A model generated the notes under the pieces. That model was given only the letters and a program-made list of their open reading frames with translations. It was not told where the DNA came from and ran no database searches. 42,650 nucleotides of DNA from contig JABGPZ010000034.1 in assembly GCA_018644725.1 (NCBI GenBank), positions 1 through 42,650 of the forward strand, in the 5' to 3' direction. Source of the DNA: Phycisphaerales bacterium (GTDB taxonomy: Bacteria; Planctomycetota; Phycisphaerae; SM23-33). Of the stretch, positions 8,476 to 16,878 are shown in pieces (within the stretch, counting starts at the first letter, position 1; each line of letters starts with the position of its first letter). The position numbers and the translations under genes were made by a program.

Positions 8476-11139
8476 TCAGCGAGTGGATGGTGCGGCGGGG
8501 CCGACGAATTCCACCTTGGGGCGCGGGGCGACGCGGGGCCGGTCTTTGACGGGCGCGGGTGCGATCGTCGGGCCAGCGGAGCGGCGCTTGTAGCTCGTCT
8601 CAACGTGGAAGGAGTCCGACAGCGCCAATCGCTGCGGGCTTTGGGAGGGGTTGGTGCCGATGAGGTCGATGCGGCAGGACGCGGAATCGACCGCGGGTAC
8701 GGTCCACAGCGTGGTCTGTTTTTCGCGCAGGTTCGTCGCGACGGTTTTCCAGGTTTTCCCGTTGTCGCTGCTAAAGCGCAGGCTGACGGTTTTGAAGGTG
8801 CGCGCCTCGGCGGGCAGCCAATTCAGAAGTTGCTGACTCGAGCCGCGAAGGACCATGCCGCGCACGGGCCAGCCGTTGCTTGCGGCCGATCCGGTTTTTG
8901 CGCCGGATTTGGTTTCCAGACTTTCGAGGAACGAGATGGCGGCCTGCTTCTTTTCTGTCGCCGGAGCGGGTTTGGCGGTGATGGCAGGTGCCTTGGGCGT
9001 ATCGACTTCGCCGAGTTCCACGGGCCCCGAGGGAAGCGCGCCCGCGGTAGGCTCGGGGGTGTCTTTGGTGGGGAACGTGTCGAGCTTGCGCCCCGGGCGG
9101 ACGGTGACGGTGTCTTCGGCGGGTTTGAATTCAGCCGCCTTGATGATCGTCGCCTTGGTGGCGGTGGCCAACGGAATCCGCGAGGAAGGGTCGGGCTTTA
9201 CTGCGGCCAGTACGGGTTCGGGTCGCGGCGCGGGCGCGGGGGTTGGTTCGGGTTTGATCGAGGCCGGGATGGTCATCGTCAGCTTAGGCGCGGGACGTTT
9301 GGGCGCGGCCGGGATGGTTATCGTTGGTTTGGTTGCAACGGGAGGCGCGGGTTTCGCAGCCGGTTTGGGCGCGGTGCGCGGCGCGGTGCGCTTGGGCGCG
9401 TCGTGCAGATCGATGGGCTTGAGGAATTCTGTTGGCGCTTCGGGGTGGGTCACGATGGGCTTGGGTTTGCGTCGTGTGGGAGCGGGGCGGGTGATGTGCG
9501 CTGGCACGGAAACAGTACGCACGGGTGCGGGCTTGGCAACGGTACGCACGGGGGCGGGTTTGGGGCGCGTGGCCACGGGCGGCGCGGGTGCAACGGGCTT
9601 GGGTGCGACGGCAACGGATACCGGCGGCGCGGGCGCAACAGGGCGGCGGGGCGTGGTCGGCATAGGCCGAGGAACGGTGCGGCGGGTTTGGCGAAGCTCA
9701 ACCGGCGGCGCGGGCATGTCCGGGTCGGCGGGCGGCGCAGGGCGCGAAGCAGGGATGACGATCGGCGCGGCCGGGCGCGCGGCGGGCGTTGCGGGTGCGG
9801 GCTTGGTTGTGGCGGCGCGGTGGGCAGCGATGATGGCGTCAACTTCGGCGAGGACGTCTTCGGTCGTTTCGGGCTTGGTGGCCGTGCGCGCTTTGGGAGC
9901 GGGCGCAATGGCGACCGTCGAGGGCGGCGCGGGTGCGACGTCGGCCGGGTTGATCGGCGCAACGGGCGCAACGGGCGCGATGGGCGCGATGGGCGCAGGA
10001 TCGGGCTGGGCAGGGCTGATTGGCGCGAGGAATTCCGAGGGATTCTCCGGCTGCGTTGGGGCGGGTTTGACGGCGATGGCAGGGGCCTTGGGCGCGGTGT
10101 CGCTCAAGCGACCCAGACCGGCCGAGGCGGGGCCTTCGGGGACGGTCTCTGGGAGGAGGTCTTCGAATCGCTTGGTGTCACCCGCCGCGAGGGGCGTTGC
10201 GGGTTCGACGGGGCGGAGAAGATCGACCGGGGGTGTCATCGGTGCGGCAGGTGTCGTGGGTACGGCGGGTGCCACTGGCGCGGGCGCGGGGACCGTCGGG
10301 ACCGGGATGGTCTTGGCGAGGTCTGCGGCAATGCGCTGGTTCAGCGTCGGCGCGGAAGGGACGACTGCGGCCGGGGCGGCGGGCGTGGCGCCTTGGATGC
10401 GGATCACGGGCGTCATTGCCAGCGCGAGGTTGCCGGCTTTGTCGCGCGCGACCACGCGGAAGCGCACGCCATCTTGCGTGGCGGCCTGGGCGGGGATGGT
10501 CAGCTCAATCGACGCGCGGGCGGGGAGTCCGGCCTTGATGTCGGTCCAGACGAGATTGTGGGGATACTTCGCGAAGCTCGTGGCGACGGTGGTCGCGGTG
10601 TCGTCGAGATAGGGGTCGGTGATGGCCCATTCCACGCGGATCACGTCGCCGACGCGGTAGGCGTGGGCCTTGCCGGATTGGGGGTCGAACGGCGCGGGCG
10701 AAAGTTTGACGGCGACGGCGGGTTTGGCCGTGTCGACGATGTAGATCAGGTCGGGCTTGGCGAGGCGCGGCGGTGCGGCGTTGCCGGGGCTGAAGCAGAA
10801 CCAGTACACACCGTCTGCGGCGGTAACGGTCTGCGTGGCTTGGCCGGCGGAGAAGTTGACGCTCTGGCTCCAGGTTTGTCCTTGGTCGGTACACGCCCAC
10901 GCCGTCAGAGCGGGCGCGGTGGTTTGGGTCGCGGCGAGGTTCGGCAGGAGAAACTGTTTGCTCTTGGCGAAGTAGATCGGAATGTTCTGAATCACGTCGA
11001 CGGGCTGCGGCGCGTCGGTTTGAGCTACAACTACAGGTGCAGCGGATGCGGCGTTTTGGGCGCAGACCGATCCCGTGAATACAGCAAGGCAACTCAGCAG
11101 AGTTGCGGCACAAACACAATAGCGGCGTGATGTCCCCAT
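8476..11139 (-). CDS. Secreted Pro/Ala-rich protein with beta-sandwich-like end modules
   Basis: 887 residues of unknown function. Residues 1-27 are a Sec signal peptide (SRR, hydrophobic core, SVCA cleavage). About 28-250 looks like an Ig/Fn3-type region (YRVGDVIRVEWAITDPY, FRVVARDKAGNLAL). About 255-760 is low-complexity Pro/Ala/Lys with API/APV runs and KPAPVRTV repeated twice. About 775-870 is a second folded module (SLRFSSDNGKTWKTVATNL, FHVET). Short motifs recur in the linker: PSEFLAPI and PTEFLKPI; PKAPAI twice. The start at 11139 is chosen for GGAGAACCCT just before it; ATGs at 11151 and 11166 lack such a site. A 988-codon frame on the other strand is a shadow. Export and a scaffold or wall-spanning role are inferences. 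Confidence 0.72.
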   Translation of the reverse strand: MGTSRRYCVCAATLLSCLAVFTGSVCAQNAASAAPVVVAQTDAPQPVDVIQNIPIYFAKSKQFLLPNLAATQTTAPALTAWACTDQGQTWSQSVNFSAGQATQTVTAADGVYWFCFSPGNAAPPRLAKPDLIYIVDTAKPAVAVKLSPAPFDPQSGKAHAYRVGDVIRVEWAITDPYLDDTATTVATSFAKYPHNLVWTDIKAGLPARASIELTIPAQAATQDGVRFRVVARDKAGNLALAMTPVIRIQGATPAAPAAVVPSAPTLNQRIAADLAKTIPVPTVPAPAPVAPAVPTTPAAPMTPPVDLLRPVEPATPLAAGDTKRFEDLLPETVPEGPASAGLGRLSDTAPKAPAIAVKPAPTQPENPSEFLAPISPAQPDPAPIAPIAPVAPVAPINPADVAPAPPSTVAIAPAPKARTATKPETTEDVLAEVDAIIAAHRAATTKPAPATPAARPAAPIVIPASRPAPPADPDMPAPPVELRQTRRTVPRPMPTTPRRPVAPAPPVSVAVAPKPVAPAPPVATRPKPAPVRTVAKPAPVRTVSVPAHITRPAPTRRKPKPIVTHPEAPTEFLKPIDLHDAPKRTAPRTAPKPAAKPAPPVATKPTITIPAAPKRPAPKLTMTIPASIKPEPTPAPAPRPEPVLAAVKPDPSSRIPLATATKATIIKAAEFKPAEDTVTVRPGRKLDTFPTKDTPEPTAGALPSGPVELGEVDTPKAPAITAKPAPATEKKQAAISFLESLETKSGAKTGSAASNGWPVRGMVLRGSSQQLLNWLPAEARTFKTVSLRFSSDNGKTWKTVATNLREKQTTLWTVPAVDSASCRIDLIGTNPSQSPQRLALSDSFHVETSYKRRSAGPTIAPAPVKDRPRVAPRPKVEFVGPAAPSTR

Positions 11140-11342
11140 AGGGTTCTCCATGTCGTTTGTAGGCATTTCGTAGGTTTCTCAATGATTTTCGGAATTCCTT
11201 CTTATTGTATCGGATTTTTTGAGCTATGCGCATAGAAATACTGGAAAGTCGGCCGTCATTTTTCACGACCCATCTCCATTTTGACGTACTGAAGGCACAA
11301 AAGTTCTCCGCGGGGACCATTGGACTCGATCCCGGAGAGGTT

Positions 11343-12023
11343 CTACTTCGCCGTGAGCAGGGTCCAGGCTTCTTCGCCGGCGGGGGTGAAGGCCTTGTCG
11401 CCCGCTTTTTGGGTTGCGTACTGCCAGGCCTTGCCCGAGAGCATGTTCGGGAGCATGATGCCGATGGCCCAGTGGTCGCCGACGTTGTGGCGGATGGCGA
11501 CATAGTTCGCGATGAACATGCTGCCGACCTTGACGTCGCCGTCGTTGAGGTCGCTGAGGTCGAACGGAAGAACGCTGGCGAGGCGGGTTTTGGCTTCGGG
11601 CCCCACGAGCGCGAAGAGAACGGTCTTGGTGGTTTGATCGTCAACCTTGGCATCGAACTCTTTGGCGGCGGCGCAAAGCACGTCGAGCACGGCGGCGCGG
11701 TCGGCGGCGGCGGTGATCACGACCCAGAATTTCTCCAGCCGCACCACGCGCACCGCGAATTCGCCGAGGGTGGTTTCCAGCGTGCGGTTGTCGTCGAGCG
11801 TGGCGAGGTTCCCGTCGCACTGCGCGTTGAGGAGTTTCCACGCGGCTTTGCCTCGCACGCGGATGCGGCCGACGTGACTGCGGTCAAAAATCGCGGCACG
11901 GGTTCGCGCGGCGTCGACTTCGGCCTCGGCATCGGTAAAATGCGAAACGATTTCAGCATCGCCCGTGGTGGTGAATGTGGCGCCGGCGGCGACGTGAAGT
12001 TTGTGGATCGGAGATTGGTACAT
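11343..12023 (-). CDS. Short GcvT-like (aminomethyltransferase N-domain) protein
   Basis: 226 residues. The region around 35-130 resembles the folate-binding domain of glycine-cleavage T protein (AAIFDRSHVGRIRVRG, then LLN and TTLGEF strands). Full GcvT is about 360 residues, so this lacks the C-terminal barrel. The YgfZ hallmark KGCYxGQE is absent. No gcvH or gcvP is nearby, so a glycine-cleavage role is unsupported; a folate-dependent housekeeping or Fe-S-related role is possible. The ATG at 12023 has TTAGGAG six bases upstream. The frame continues to 12230, but that part runs through the SRP RNA gene and is not coding. The gene lies about 95 bp downstream of that RNA. Confidence 0.7.
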   Translation of the reverse strand: MYQSPIHKLHVAAGATFTTTGDAEIVSHFTDAEAEVDAARTRAAIFDRSHVGRIRVRGKAAWKLLNAQCDGNLATLDDNRTLETTLGEFAVRVVRLEKFWVVITAAADRAAVLDVLCAAAKEFDAKVDDQTTKTVLFALVGPEAKTRLASVLPFDLSDLNDGDVKVGSMFIANYVAIRHNVGDHWAIGIMLPNMLSGKAWQYATQKAGDKAFTPAGEEAWTLLTAK

Positions 12024-12117
12024 GGGGACTCCTAAGAGGTTGGGTCGGGGAATGGGAATTGCCTTTATCATGGATGACGGAGCGAAGGGATGCAAGAAGA
12101 ATCGTGCGGCAAAACAA

Positions 12118-12250
12118 AAGCGGAGGCCGAATGGGCCAGGCGATCTCACACATGAGCAAGCATGCTTATGGCTGCTTCCGTCAGGACCTGACCAAATTCG
12201 CGGCCGACCCATTGCGAGGACCCAGCCCATTCGACCTCCGCCGAACAGGG
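12118..12250 (-). ncRNA. ffs: Signal recognition particle RNA (small bacterial 4.5S type)
   Basis: RNA scaffold of the SRP; binds Ffh and directs membrane proteins to the Sec translocon. The conserved helix 8 core GGTCAGGTCC, loop, GGAAGCAGCC lies on the minus strand at about 12172-12193. The outer ends pair: CGGAGG with CCTCCG and GAATGGGC with GCCCATTC, giving a hairpin of about 120 nt. The apical tetraloop is UGAC (12180-12183) rather than GGAA, matching the URRC class. The 3' stem is followed by CTTTTGTTTTG, a probable terminator. The 5' end is placed from the promoter at 12257-12284 and is uncertain by a few bases. No Alu domain is seen. Confidence 0.9.
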
Positions 12251-12256
12251 AGGCAC

Positions 12257-12284
12257 ATTATACCGCCATCCTACGCGATTGCAA
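12257..12284 (-). promoter_or_regulatory. Promoter of the SRP RNA gene
   Basis: Minus strand: -35 TTGCAA (12279-12284), 16-bp spacer, consensus -10 TATAAT (12257-12262). The start of transcription would be near 12250, which fits the RNA hairpin. Confidence 0.8.
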
Positions 12285-12393
12285 GGGTTTCATCCGTGAA
12301 ATGACACCGATTTCCCGCGAGCTGTGTTCCCTGGGGTGAGTAGCTCGGGAATAAGCAGCGTACCTGCGATTAGTAAAGAATTTCCTAAATATA

Positions 12394-12423
12394 TTGTTTT
12401 CTCACCATGTTCGGTCCTACAAT
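12394..12423 (+). promoter_or_regulatory. Possible promoter of the zinc-ribbon gene
   Basis: Plus strand: TTGTTT, 18-bp spacer, TACAAT, about 30 bp before the ATG at 12453. The region is AT-rich compared with its surroundings. The -35 match is weak. Confidence 0.45.
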
Positions 12424-12452
12424 TCATTGAACTTGAACCGGAGGTATGGATT

Positions 12453-12755
12453 ATGATGATTTCTGGAGATACAATCATAGCGACCCTCGCGCCAAAGGCG
12501 AAACCCCAACCCCGCGAGAGCGAGCTGGATACGGGATTTGAACTTCACTGCCCTCACTGCCATGAAGCCATTGAGGGGGTTTGCTCGATTGAGGGCCATG
12601 GCGTGGGCGATCCATCGTTCGACGAGCACCTCATTTACCACTGTTGCCCGAAGTGTCACACGATCCTGAATGTGGAAATTGACCCGTTGCAGCTTCTCCG
12701 CCGCACGGAAGGTCACCTGCGTCACGCCATCCGCCAGATTAGCGGAAAATATTGA
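12453..12755 (+). CDS. Small zinc-ribbon protein of unknown function
   Basis: 100 residues. Two CPxC knuckles, CPHC at 33-36 and CPKC at 65-68, are about 28 residues apart, a classic zinc-ribbon arrangement. Between them is an acidic/His segment (EGHGVGDPSFDEHL). The C-terminus (RRTEGHLRHAIRQISGKY) is basic and probably helical. No catalytic motif or signal peptide is seen, so a cytoplasmic structural or nucleic-acid-binding role is a guess only. The start is set by CCGGAGG eight bases before ATG; a second ATG follows at once (12456). The frame is open back to 12324, but that part has no ribosome-binding site. Confidence 0.75.
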   Translation: MMISGDTIIATLAPKAKPQPRESELDTGFELHCPHCHEAIEGVCSIEGHGVGDPSFDEHLIYHCCPKCHTILNVEIDPLQLLRRTEGHLRHAIRQISGKY

Positions 12756-12788
12756 AGTAAGCTTTTTCGCGAGTTGGGCGATTTGTGA

Positions 12789-12817
12789 TTGCGGGTGATT
12801 GATTTGCGTGGTATCAT
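12789..12817 (+). promoter_or_regulatory. Predicted promoter of prepilin-like gene 1
   Basis: TTGCGG, 17-bp spacer, TATCAT, then 6 bp to the ATG at 12824. This leaves no room for a ribosome-binding site and points to a leaderless message. Confidence 0.5.
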
Positions 12818-12823
12818 CGGATT

Positions 12824-13624
12824 ATGAGAAAAAATCGTCGTATTCAATTTGGGCGGGCGAGTGCACGCGGATTCACTCTGATTGAATTGCTGGTTGTCGT
12901 TGCAATTCTTTTGATCTTGGTCTCGCTTCTCGTGCCATCTTTTGCCAACGCCAGAAAGCTTTCGCGCCGAATGGTGTGTTTGCAGAATCTGGCGGATGCA
13001 TCCAAGGCTGCTTCTGTTTTTGCTACGATGAACAAGGGCAATACCCCCCCGGCTGCGGCGAATTTTGATGACTCTTATGGGTCCTATATGTCGTGGCGGA
13101 GGAAGAGTAGTGGCAATCATCTTGCGGGATACATGGGTGTTGGGATTTTGGCTTGGAAGGAGTATGTTCATCCCAAGGCGCTTTTTTGCCCCGACTGGGA
13201 TTCTGCCCGGGTGCAGACAACGCTGTTCGGGTTGAATGAGGGTTATGGCTGGCACGAGGACACGAAGGGTCACATCCTTCCCGGCCAAAAATATATCTGG
13301 ACGAGCTACCATTATCGCGGCACCACCAGCAAGAGGGAGAAATATGCTAGGGGAAGATACAGATACAAACGCTCCATGAATACTCAGGTTAACGATGGCG
13401 AGCAGATTATCTACATGGATCACTTTGCCTCCTCGGTACGTTCTATCCTGGCGCACCACATGACGGGCTACAACTGTGCGACTCTCGGCGGGAGTGTCCA
13501 TTGGGTCGACGACAGTGACCACTGGGTATTACAAAGCCTTGGGAGCAACGCCACCTATGGGCAGCAGGAGAGAACCTTTTTCCCATTCTTCGAGAACAAG
13601 ATCCGACATTCCAAGGCGAAATGA
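12824..13624 (+). CDS. Prepilin-like protein 1 (type II secretion/pilin N-terminus, H-X9-GG tail motif)
   Basis: 266 residues. The N-terminus is a type IV prepilin leader: basic residues, then the cleavage site Gly16-Phe17 in [10 protein letters not shown] with Glu at mature position 5 and one hydrophobic helix to about residue 40. The rest is an extracytoplasmic globular domain with paired cysteines and WTSYHYR. Near the C-terminus [12 protein letters not shown] fits the spacing of the planctomycete/lentisphaeral H-X9-DG motif, but with GG. It should be processed by a prepilin peptidase and sit in the membrane or a pseudopilus; the partner machinery is not in this window. The next gene is a paralogue. 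GC content appears lower than in neighbouring genes. Confidence 0.85.
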   Translation: MRKNRRIQFGRASARGFTLIELLVVVAILLILVSLLVPSFANARKLSRRMVCLQNLADASKAASVFATMNKGNTPPAAANFDDSYGSYMSWRRKSSGNHLAGYMGVGILAWKEYVHPKALFCPDWDSARVQTTLFGLNEGYGWHEDTKGHILPGQKYIWTSYHYRGTTSKREKYARGRYRYKRSMNTQVNDGEQIIYMDHFASSVRSILAHHMTGYNCATLGGSVHWVDDSDHWVLQSLGSNATYGQQERTFFPFFENKIRHSKAK

Positions 13625-13698
13625 CAGACAATCCGTAATAAAGGCGGTAGTGATGTTGCGTTTGTCGTGGCCAATGGGTTTTGATTGAGTAAAAGGCT

Positions 13699-13727
13699 TT
13701 GTTTTTTGTGGGAAAATGCGGTAGCAT
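13699..13727 (+). promoter_or_regulatory. Predicted promoter of prepilin-like gene 2
   Basis: TTGTTT, 17-bp spacer, TAGCAT, then 6 bp to the ATG at 13734: the same geometry as before paralogue 1, though the -10 is weaker. Confidence 0.4.
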
Positions 13728-13733
13728 CCATGT

Positions 13734-14570
13734 ATGGAAAATCGTATCGCCATGAAATACAATCGGAGAGGAAACGGATTCACTCTGATTGAATTGCTGG
13801 TTGTCATTGCAATTCTTTCGATTTTGGTCGCGCTTCTTCTTCCGGCGTTTGACCGCGTCCAAGCGCGCGCGCGGCGGGCGGTGTGTATGCGGAACCTCGG
13901 GGATACGGTAAAAGGAATGAGGATTTACGCCACGGGGAATAAGCAAAAGTGTCCGCCGGCCTCCGGGACTTTTAGTCAGGGTGCGGGCGCCTATGCAACG
14001 TGGAGCAGTTATAAGGATCACCTGTACGAAGGCTATAAGGGGATCGGCATTTTGGCTTGGCTGGAGTATGTCCATCCCGAGGGCCTGTATTGTCCCGACT
14101 GGAAGCATGAACGGGCATTGCGCAATGGCAATTCAATGGGGTTGAATTACGGGTACGGTTGGCACGAAGACGAACCCAACCATCGTAAGGATGGCCAACC
14201 ATATATCTGGACGAGCTATCATTATCGCGACCACTATAAATTGCCCGAGAGTGGGAACGGTCGCTTTGATCGTCGCACGAATCTTCAGCTCGACGACGGT
14301 GAGAGGATTGTCTATATGGATCACTTTTCCGACCCGGGGCGCGGTGTCAATGCCCACCATCAAGTCGGCTACAACGTTGCGACTCTCGGCGGCAGTGCCC
14401 ATTGGATCGATGACCGTGAAAGCTGGGTGAGGCAGCGTCTCGGGATGACGCAAGACGAAGATGGCGAGTGGACCGGCGGGCAAACGGTTCATACCAAAAA
14501 AACGGGGTATACGAAGCAGGAGAGACACTTTTTCCCATTTTTCCAGTATCGCCTCCTGCACCAGAAGTAG
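13734..14570 (+). CDS. Prepilin-like protein 2, paralogue of the preceding gene
   Basis: 278 residues. Prepilin cleavage Gly15-Phe16, then the same [10 protein letters not shown] helix. It shares long stretches with paralogue 1: [59 protein letters not shown], ATLGGSxHW and ERxFFPFF. The tail motif is [12 protein letters not shown], again H-X9-GG. It differs by an insert of about 20 residues near the C-terminus (around [10 protein letters not shown]). An alternative start is the ATG at 13752 ([10 protein letters not shown]). The two genes form a tandem duplication with separate predicted promoters. Confidence 0.84.
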   Translation: MENRIAMKYNRRGNGFTLIELLVVIAILSILVALLLPAFDRVQARARRAVCMRNLGDTVKGMRIYATGNKQKCPPASGTFSQGAGAYATWSSYKDHLYEGYKGIGILAWLEYVHPEGLYCPDWKHERALRNGNSMGLNYGYGWHEDEPNHRKDGQPYIWTSYHYRDHYKLPESGNGRFDRRTNLQLDDGERIVYMDHFSDPGRGVNAHHQVGYNVATLGGSAHWIDDRESWVRQRLGMTQDEDGEWTGGQTVHTKKTGYTKQERHFFPFFQYRLLHQK

Positions 14571-14607
14571 TCTCCCCCCGAGTCGAGAGAACGTGGAGAG
14601 ATTTATC

Positions 14608-14636
14608 TTGCCAGAGGGGGCATGTGTGTTGATAAT
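14608..14636 (+). promoter_or_regulatory. Predicted promoter of the PfkB-family kinase gene
   Basis: TTGCCA, 17-bp spacer, GATAAT, about 45 bp before the ATG. A 10-bp inverted repeat (AGAACGTGGA near 14588, TCCACGTTCT near 14653) flanks it. Confidence 0.6.
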
Positions 14637-14680
14637 CGGGGCGAACCAATTTTCCACGTTCTGATGAAAGGAACGCTCCC

Positions 14681-15586
14681 ATGACATTGATGGTGACAGG
14701 CAGTATTGGCATTGACACGGTCGAAGCTCCCACGGGCACGGCCGAAAACATTCTTGGCGGCTCGAGCGTCTATTTCGCCTACGCGGCCGGGTTCTTCACG
14801 CCGGTGCGCCTCGTCGGCGTGGTTGGCGAAGATTGCCCCGAAGGCTTCCTCGCCCCGCTGGAAGACAACCCGCAAATCGACATGACCGGCCTGGAAGTTC
14901 GCGCCGGCAGCGAGACGTTCCGCTGGCACGGAAAATATCACGACGACGTCAACCAGCGCGACACCCTCGCGTGCGACCTGGGTGTGCTCGGCGAGGCCGG
15001 GCCGAAAATCCCCGACTCGTTCCGCGACAGTGACTACGTCTTCCTCGCCAACACCCACCCCGCGCTCCAGACCGAGCTGCTCGGGCAGATCGATTCGCCC
15101 AAACTCGTCGTCGCCGACACGATGGACCTGTGGATCAACACCGCTCGCGAGCCGCTCGAGGCGCTGCTCGGGCAGATCGACGGGATCATCCTCAACGACT
15201 CCGAAGCGATCCTCTATACCGGCAATTCCAACGTGATCGAAGCCGGCCTCGAAATCGCCAGCAAAGTGCGAAAGTTTTGCGTCGTCAAAAAAGGCGAACA
15301 CGGCGCGGTGCTCTTCCTCGACGGCGTGGCCTATCCCCAGCCGGGCTATCCCGCGACCAAAGTCGTCGACCCCACCGGCGCGGGCGACAGCTTCGCCGGC
15401 GGCATGATGGGCTATCTCGCCGCCAGCGACGACGTCAGCGTCGAATCGCTCTGCCGCGCGATGACCTACGGCGCGATGGTCGCCTCGATCGAACTCGAAG
15501 ACTTCAGCCTCAGCCGGATGCTGACGCTCACGCGCGAAGAAATCGATCAGCGATTGGCCGAATTTACCGCGCTGGTGAAGCTGTAA
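14681..15586 (+). CDS. PfkB-family carbohydrate/nucleoside kinase
   Basis: 301 residues of the ribokinase/PfkB superfamily: ATP-dependent phosphorylation of a sugar or nucleoside in the cytoplasm. The C-terminal signature DPTGAGDSFAGG at 230-241 contains the anion hole and the catalytic base Asp236. The N-terminal GG motif is ILGGSSVYFAYAA (24-36). NDSEA at 172-176 is the usual mid-domain motif. The substrate cannot be read from sequence: the short lid resembles adenosine-kinase- or ribokinase-like proteins. AAAGGAAC lies upstream of the ATG. It stands between the prepilin pair and recA and seems to be its own unit. Confidence 0.88.
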   Translation: MTLMVTGSIGIDTVEAPTGTAENILGGSSVYFAYAAGFFTPVRLVGVVGEDCPEGFLAPLEDNPQIDMTGLEVRAGSETFRWHGKYHDDVNQRDTLACDLGVLGEAGPKIPDSFRDSDYVFLANTHPALQTELLGQIDSPKLVVADTMDLWINTAREPLEALLGQIDGIILNDSEAILYTGNSNVIEAGLEIASKVRKFCVVKKGEHGAVLFLDGVAYPQPGYPATKVVDPTGAGDSFAGGMMGYLAASDDVSVESLCRAMTYGAMVASIELEDFSLSRMLTLTREEIDQRLAEFTALVKL

Positions 15587-15629
15587 GCGACCAAAACGAA
15601 AAAAAATTGGGAAATGTTTGGGTTCTAGC

Positions 15630-15658
15630 TTGATTTTACCTAACGGAGTGCATACAGT
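15630..15658 (+). promoter_or_regulatory. Predicted promoter of recA
   Basis: TTGATT, 17-bp spacer, TACAGT, about 60 bp before the ATG. I could not see a convincing SOS box of a known type around it. Confidence 0.55.
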
Positions 15659-15718
15659 AGTTCCGATAGATCAAACAGACACCAAACTAGAACGCTGACG
15701 GACTGAGAAGGAGTACCC

Positions 15719-16816
15719 ATGGCCAAGCGAACCCCGAAAAAAGCAAACCCCGAAGTCATCGCCACCAAGCGCCAAGCCGCGCTGGATTCGGCACTGAAGC
15801 AGATCGAAAAGAATTTCGGCACGGGCAGTATTATGAAGCTCGACGAGAAAGCGTTCCGGAGCATCCCGGGCGTGAGTACCGGCGCACTGAGTCTGGACCT
15901 TGCCCTCGGTGGCAAGGGCCTGCCCCAGGGTCGCGTCGTGGAACTGTTCGGGCCAGAAGGCTCCGGCAAGACCACCGTCGCGCTGCATGTGATCGCCGAG
16001 GCACAAAAGCAGGGCGGCATCGCCGCGTTCATCGACGCCGAGCACTCCCTCGACCCAACCTGGGCGCGCGGGATTGGCGTGGACCTCGATTCGCTGCTCG
16101 TCAGCCAGCCCGACTGCGGCGAACAGGCGCTGGAGATCACCGAGATGCTCGTGCGCTCCAACAGTGTGGACGTGGTCGTAATCGACTCGGTCGCCGCGCT
16201 GATTCCCCGCAAGGAAATCGAAGGCGAGATGGGCGACACGCACGTTGGCATTCAGGCGCGCCTGATGTCCCAGGCGATGCGCAAGCTCGTCGGCGCGATT
16301 GCCCGCAGCAAGACGATCGTGATTTTCATCAACCAGATTCGCATGAAGATCGGCGTAATGTACGGCAGCCCCGAGACCACCCCCGGCGGCAACGCGCTGA
16401 AGTTTTATAGTTCGGTTCGCATGGACGTCCGCCGGATCACAACGATCAAGGTTGGCGAAGAACCCGTCGGCAACCGTGTTCGTGTTCGCGTGGTGAAGAA
16501 CAAAACCGCGCCGCCGTTCCGCAAGGCCGAGTTCGATATCATGTTCAAGGGCGGCATCAGCTATGAGGGCGACCTGCTCGACCTCGCCGTCGAACAGGGC
16601 GTCGCCACCAAGCAGGGTGCATGGTTCAGCTATGGCGAGGTCCGCCTTGGCCAGGGCCGGGAAAATTCCAAGAACTTCCTTGTGGAGAATCCCGACATCG
16701 CGGCAGAGTTTAAAGAGAAGATTCTCGCGATTCTTGCCCCCGACGAGGAAGAAGCTCCCCCCGCCGAGGCCGAAGAGGCCGCCGCCGAGGGAACCGAAGA
16801 GGGCGCCGAAGAATAA
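15719..16816 (+). CDS. recA: Recombinase RecA
   Basis: ATP-dependent strand-exchange protein of homologous recombination and activator of the SOS response. 365 residues. Walker A GPEGSGKT at 78-85, the catalytic Glu in DAEHSLDP, Walker [11 protein letters not shown], and the DNA-binding loop L2 between INQIR and [12 protein letters not shown] are all normal. The C-terminus is a long Asp/Glu/Ala tail (about 340-365), longer and more acidic than usual; acidic RecA tails damp DNA binding (family knowledge). The start is set by GAAGGAG upstream. A strong terminator follows, so it is probably monocistronic. Confidence 0.98.
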   Translation: MAKRTPKKANPEVIATKRQAALDSALKQIEKNFGTGSIMKLDEKAFRSIPGVSTGALSLDLALGGKGLPQGRVVELFGPEGSGKTTVALHVIAEAQKQGGIAAFIDAEHSLDPTWARGIGVDLDSLLVSQPDCGEQALEITEMLVRSNSVDVVVIDSVAALIPRKEIEGEMGDTHVGIQARLMSQAMRKLVGAIARSKTIVIFINQIRMKIGVMYGSPETTPGGNALKFYSSVRMDVRRITTIKVGEEPVGNRVRVRVVKNKTAPPFRKAEFDIMFKGGISYEGDLLDLAVEQGVATKQGAWFSYGEVRLGQGRENSKNFLVENPDIAAEFKEKILAILAPDEEEAPPAEAEEAAAEGTEEGAEE

Positions 16817-16841
16817 GAACGAACCGCAAACTGAAATGATC

Positions 16842-16873
16842 AAAACGACGTGATGAAAGTCACGTCGTTTTTT
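16842..16873. terminator. Bidirectional terminator between recA and the permease gene
   Basis: AAAACGACGTGA (16842-16853) and TCACGTCGTTTT (from 16860) form a 12-bp stem with a 6-nt loop, followed by T. It ends just before the stop of the convergent permease gene. Confidence 0.9.
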
Positions 16874-16878
16874 TGTGT

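Noticed and set aside
8164-11130. Open frame of 988 codons on the plus strand
   Set aside because: It is the antisense shadow of the Pro/Ala-rich gene: Gly/Arg-rich with no fold, no start signal, while the minus frame has a signal peptide, ribosome-binding site and folded ends.
12024-12230. N-terminal extension of the GcvT-like protein
   Set aside because: These codons run through the SRP RNA gene; the ATG at 12023 has a good ribosome-binding site.
12024-12300. Glycine riboswitch upstream of the GcvT-like gene
   Set aside because: Considered because of gene identity, but the structured region is clearly SRP RNA.
15590-15718. SOS (LexA) box at recA
   Set aside because: A GTTCTAG and a CTAGAAC stand about 70 bp apart, but no compact palindrome of a known LexA type is visible.
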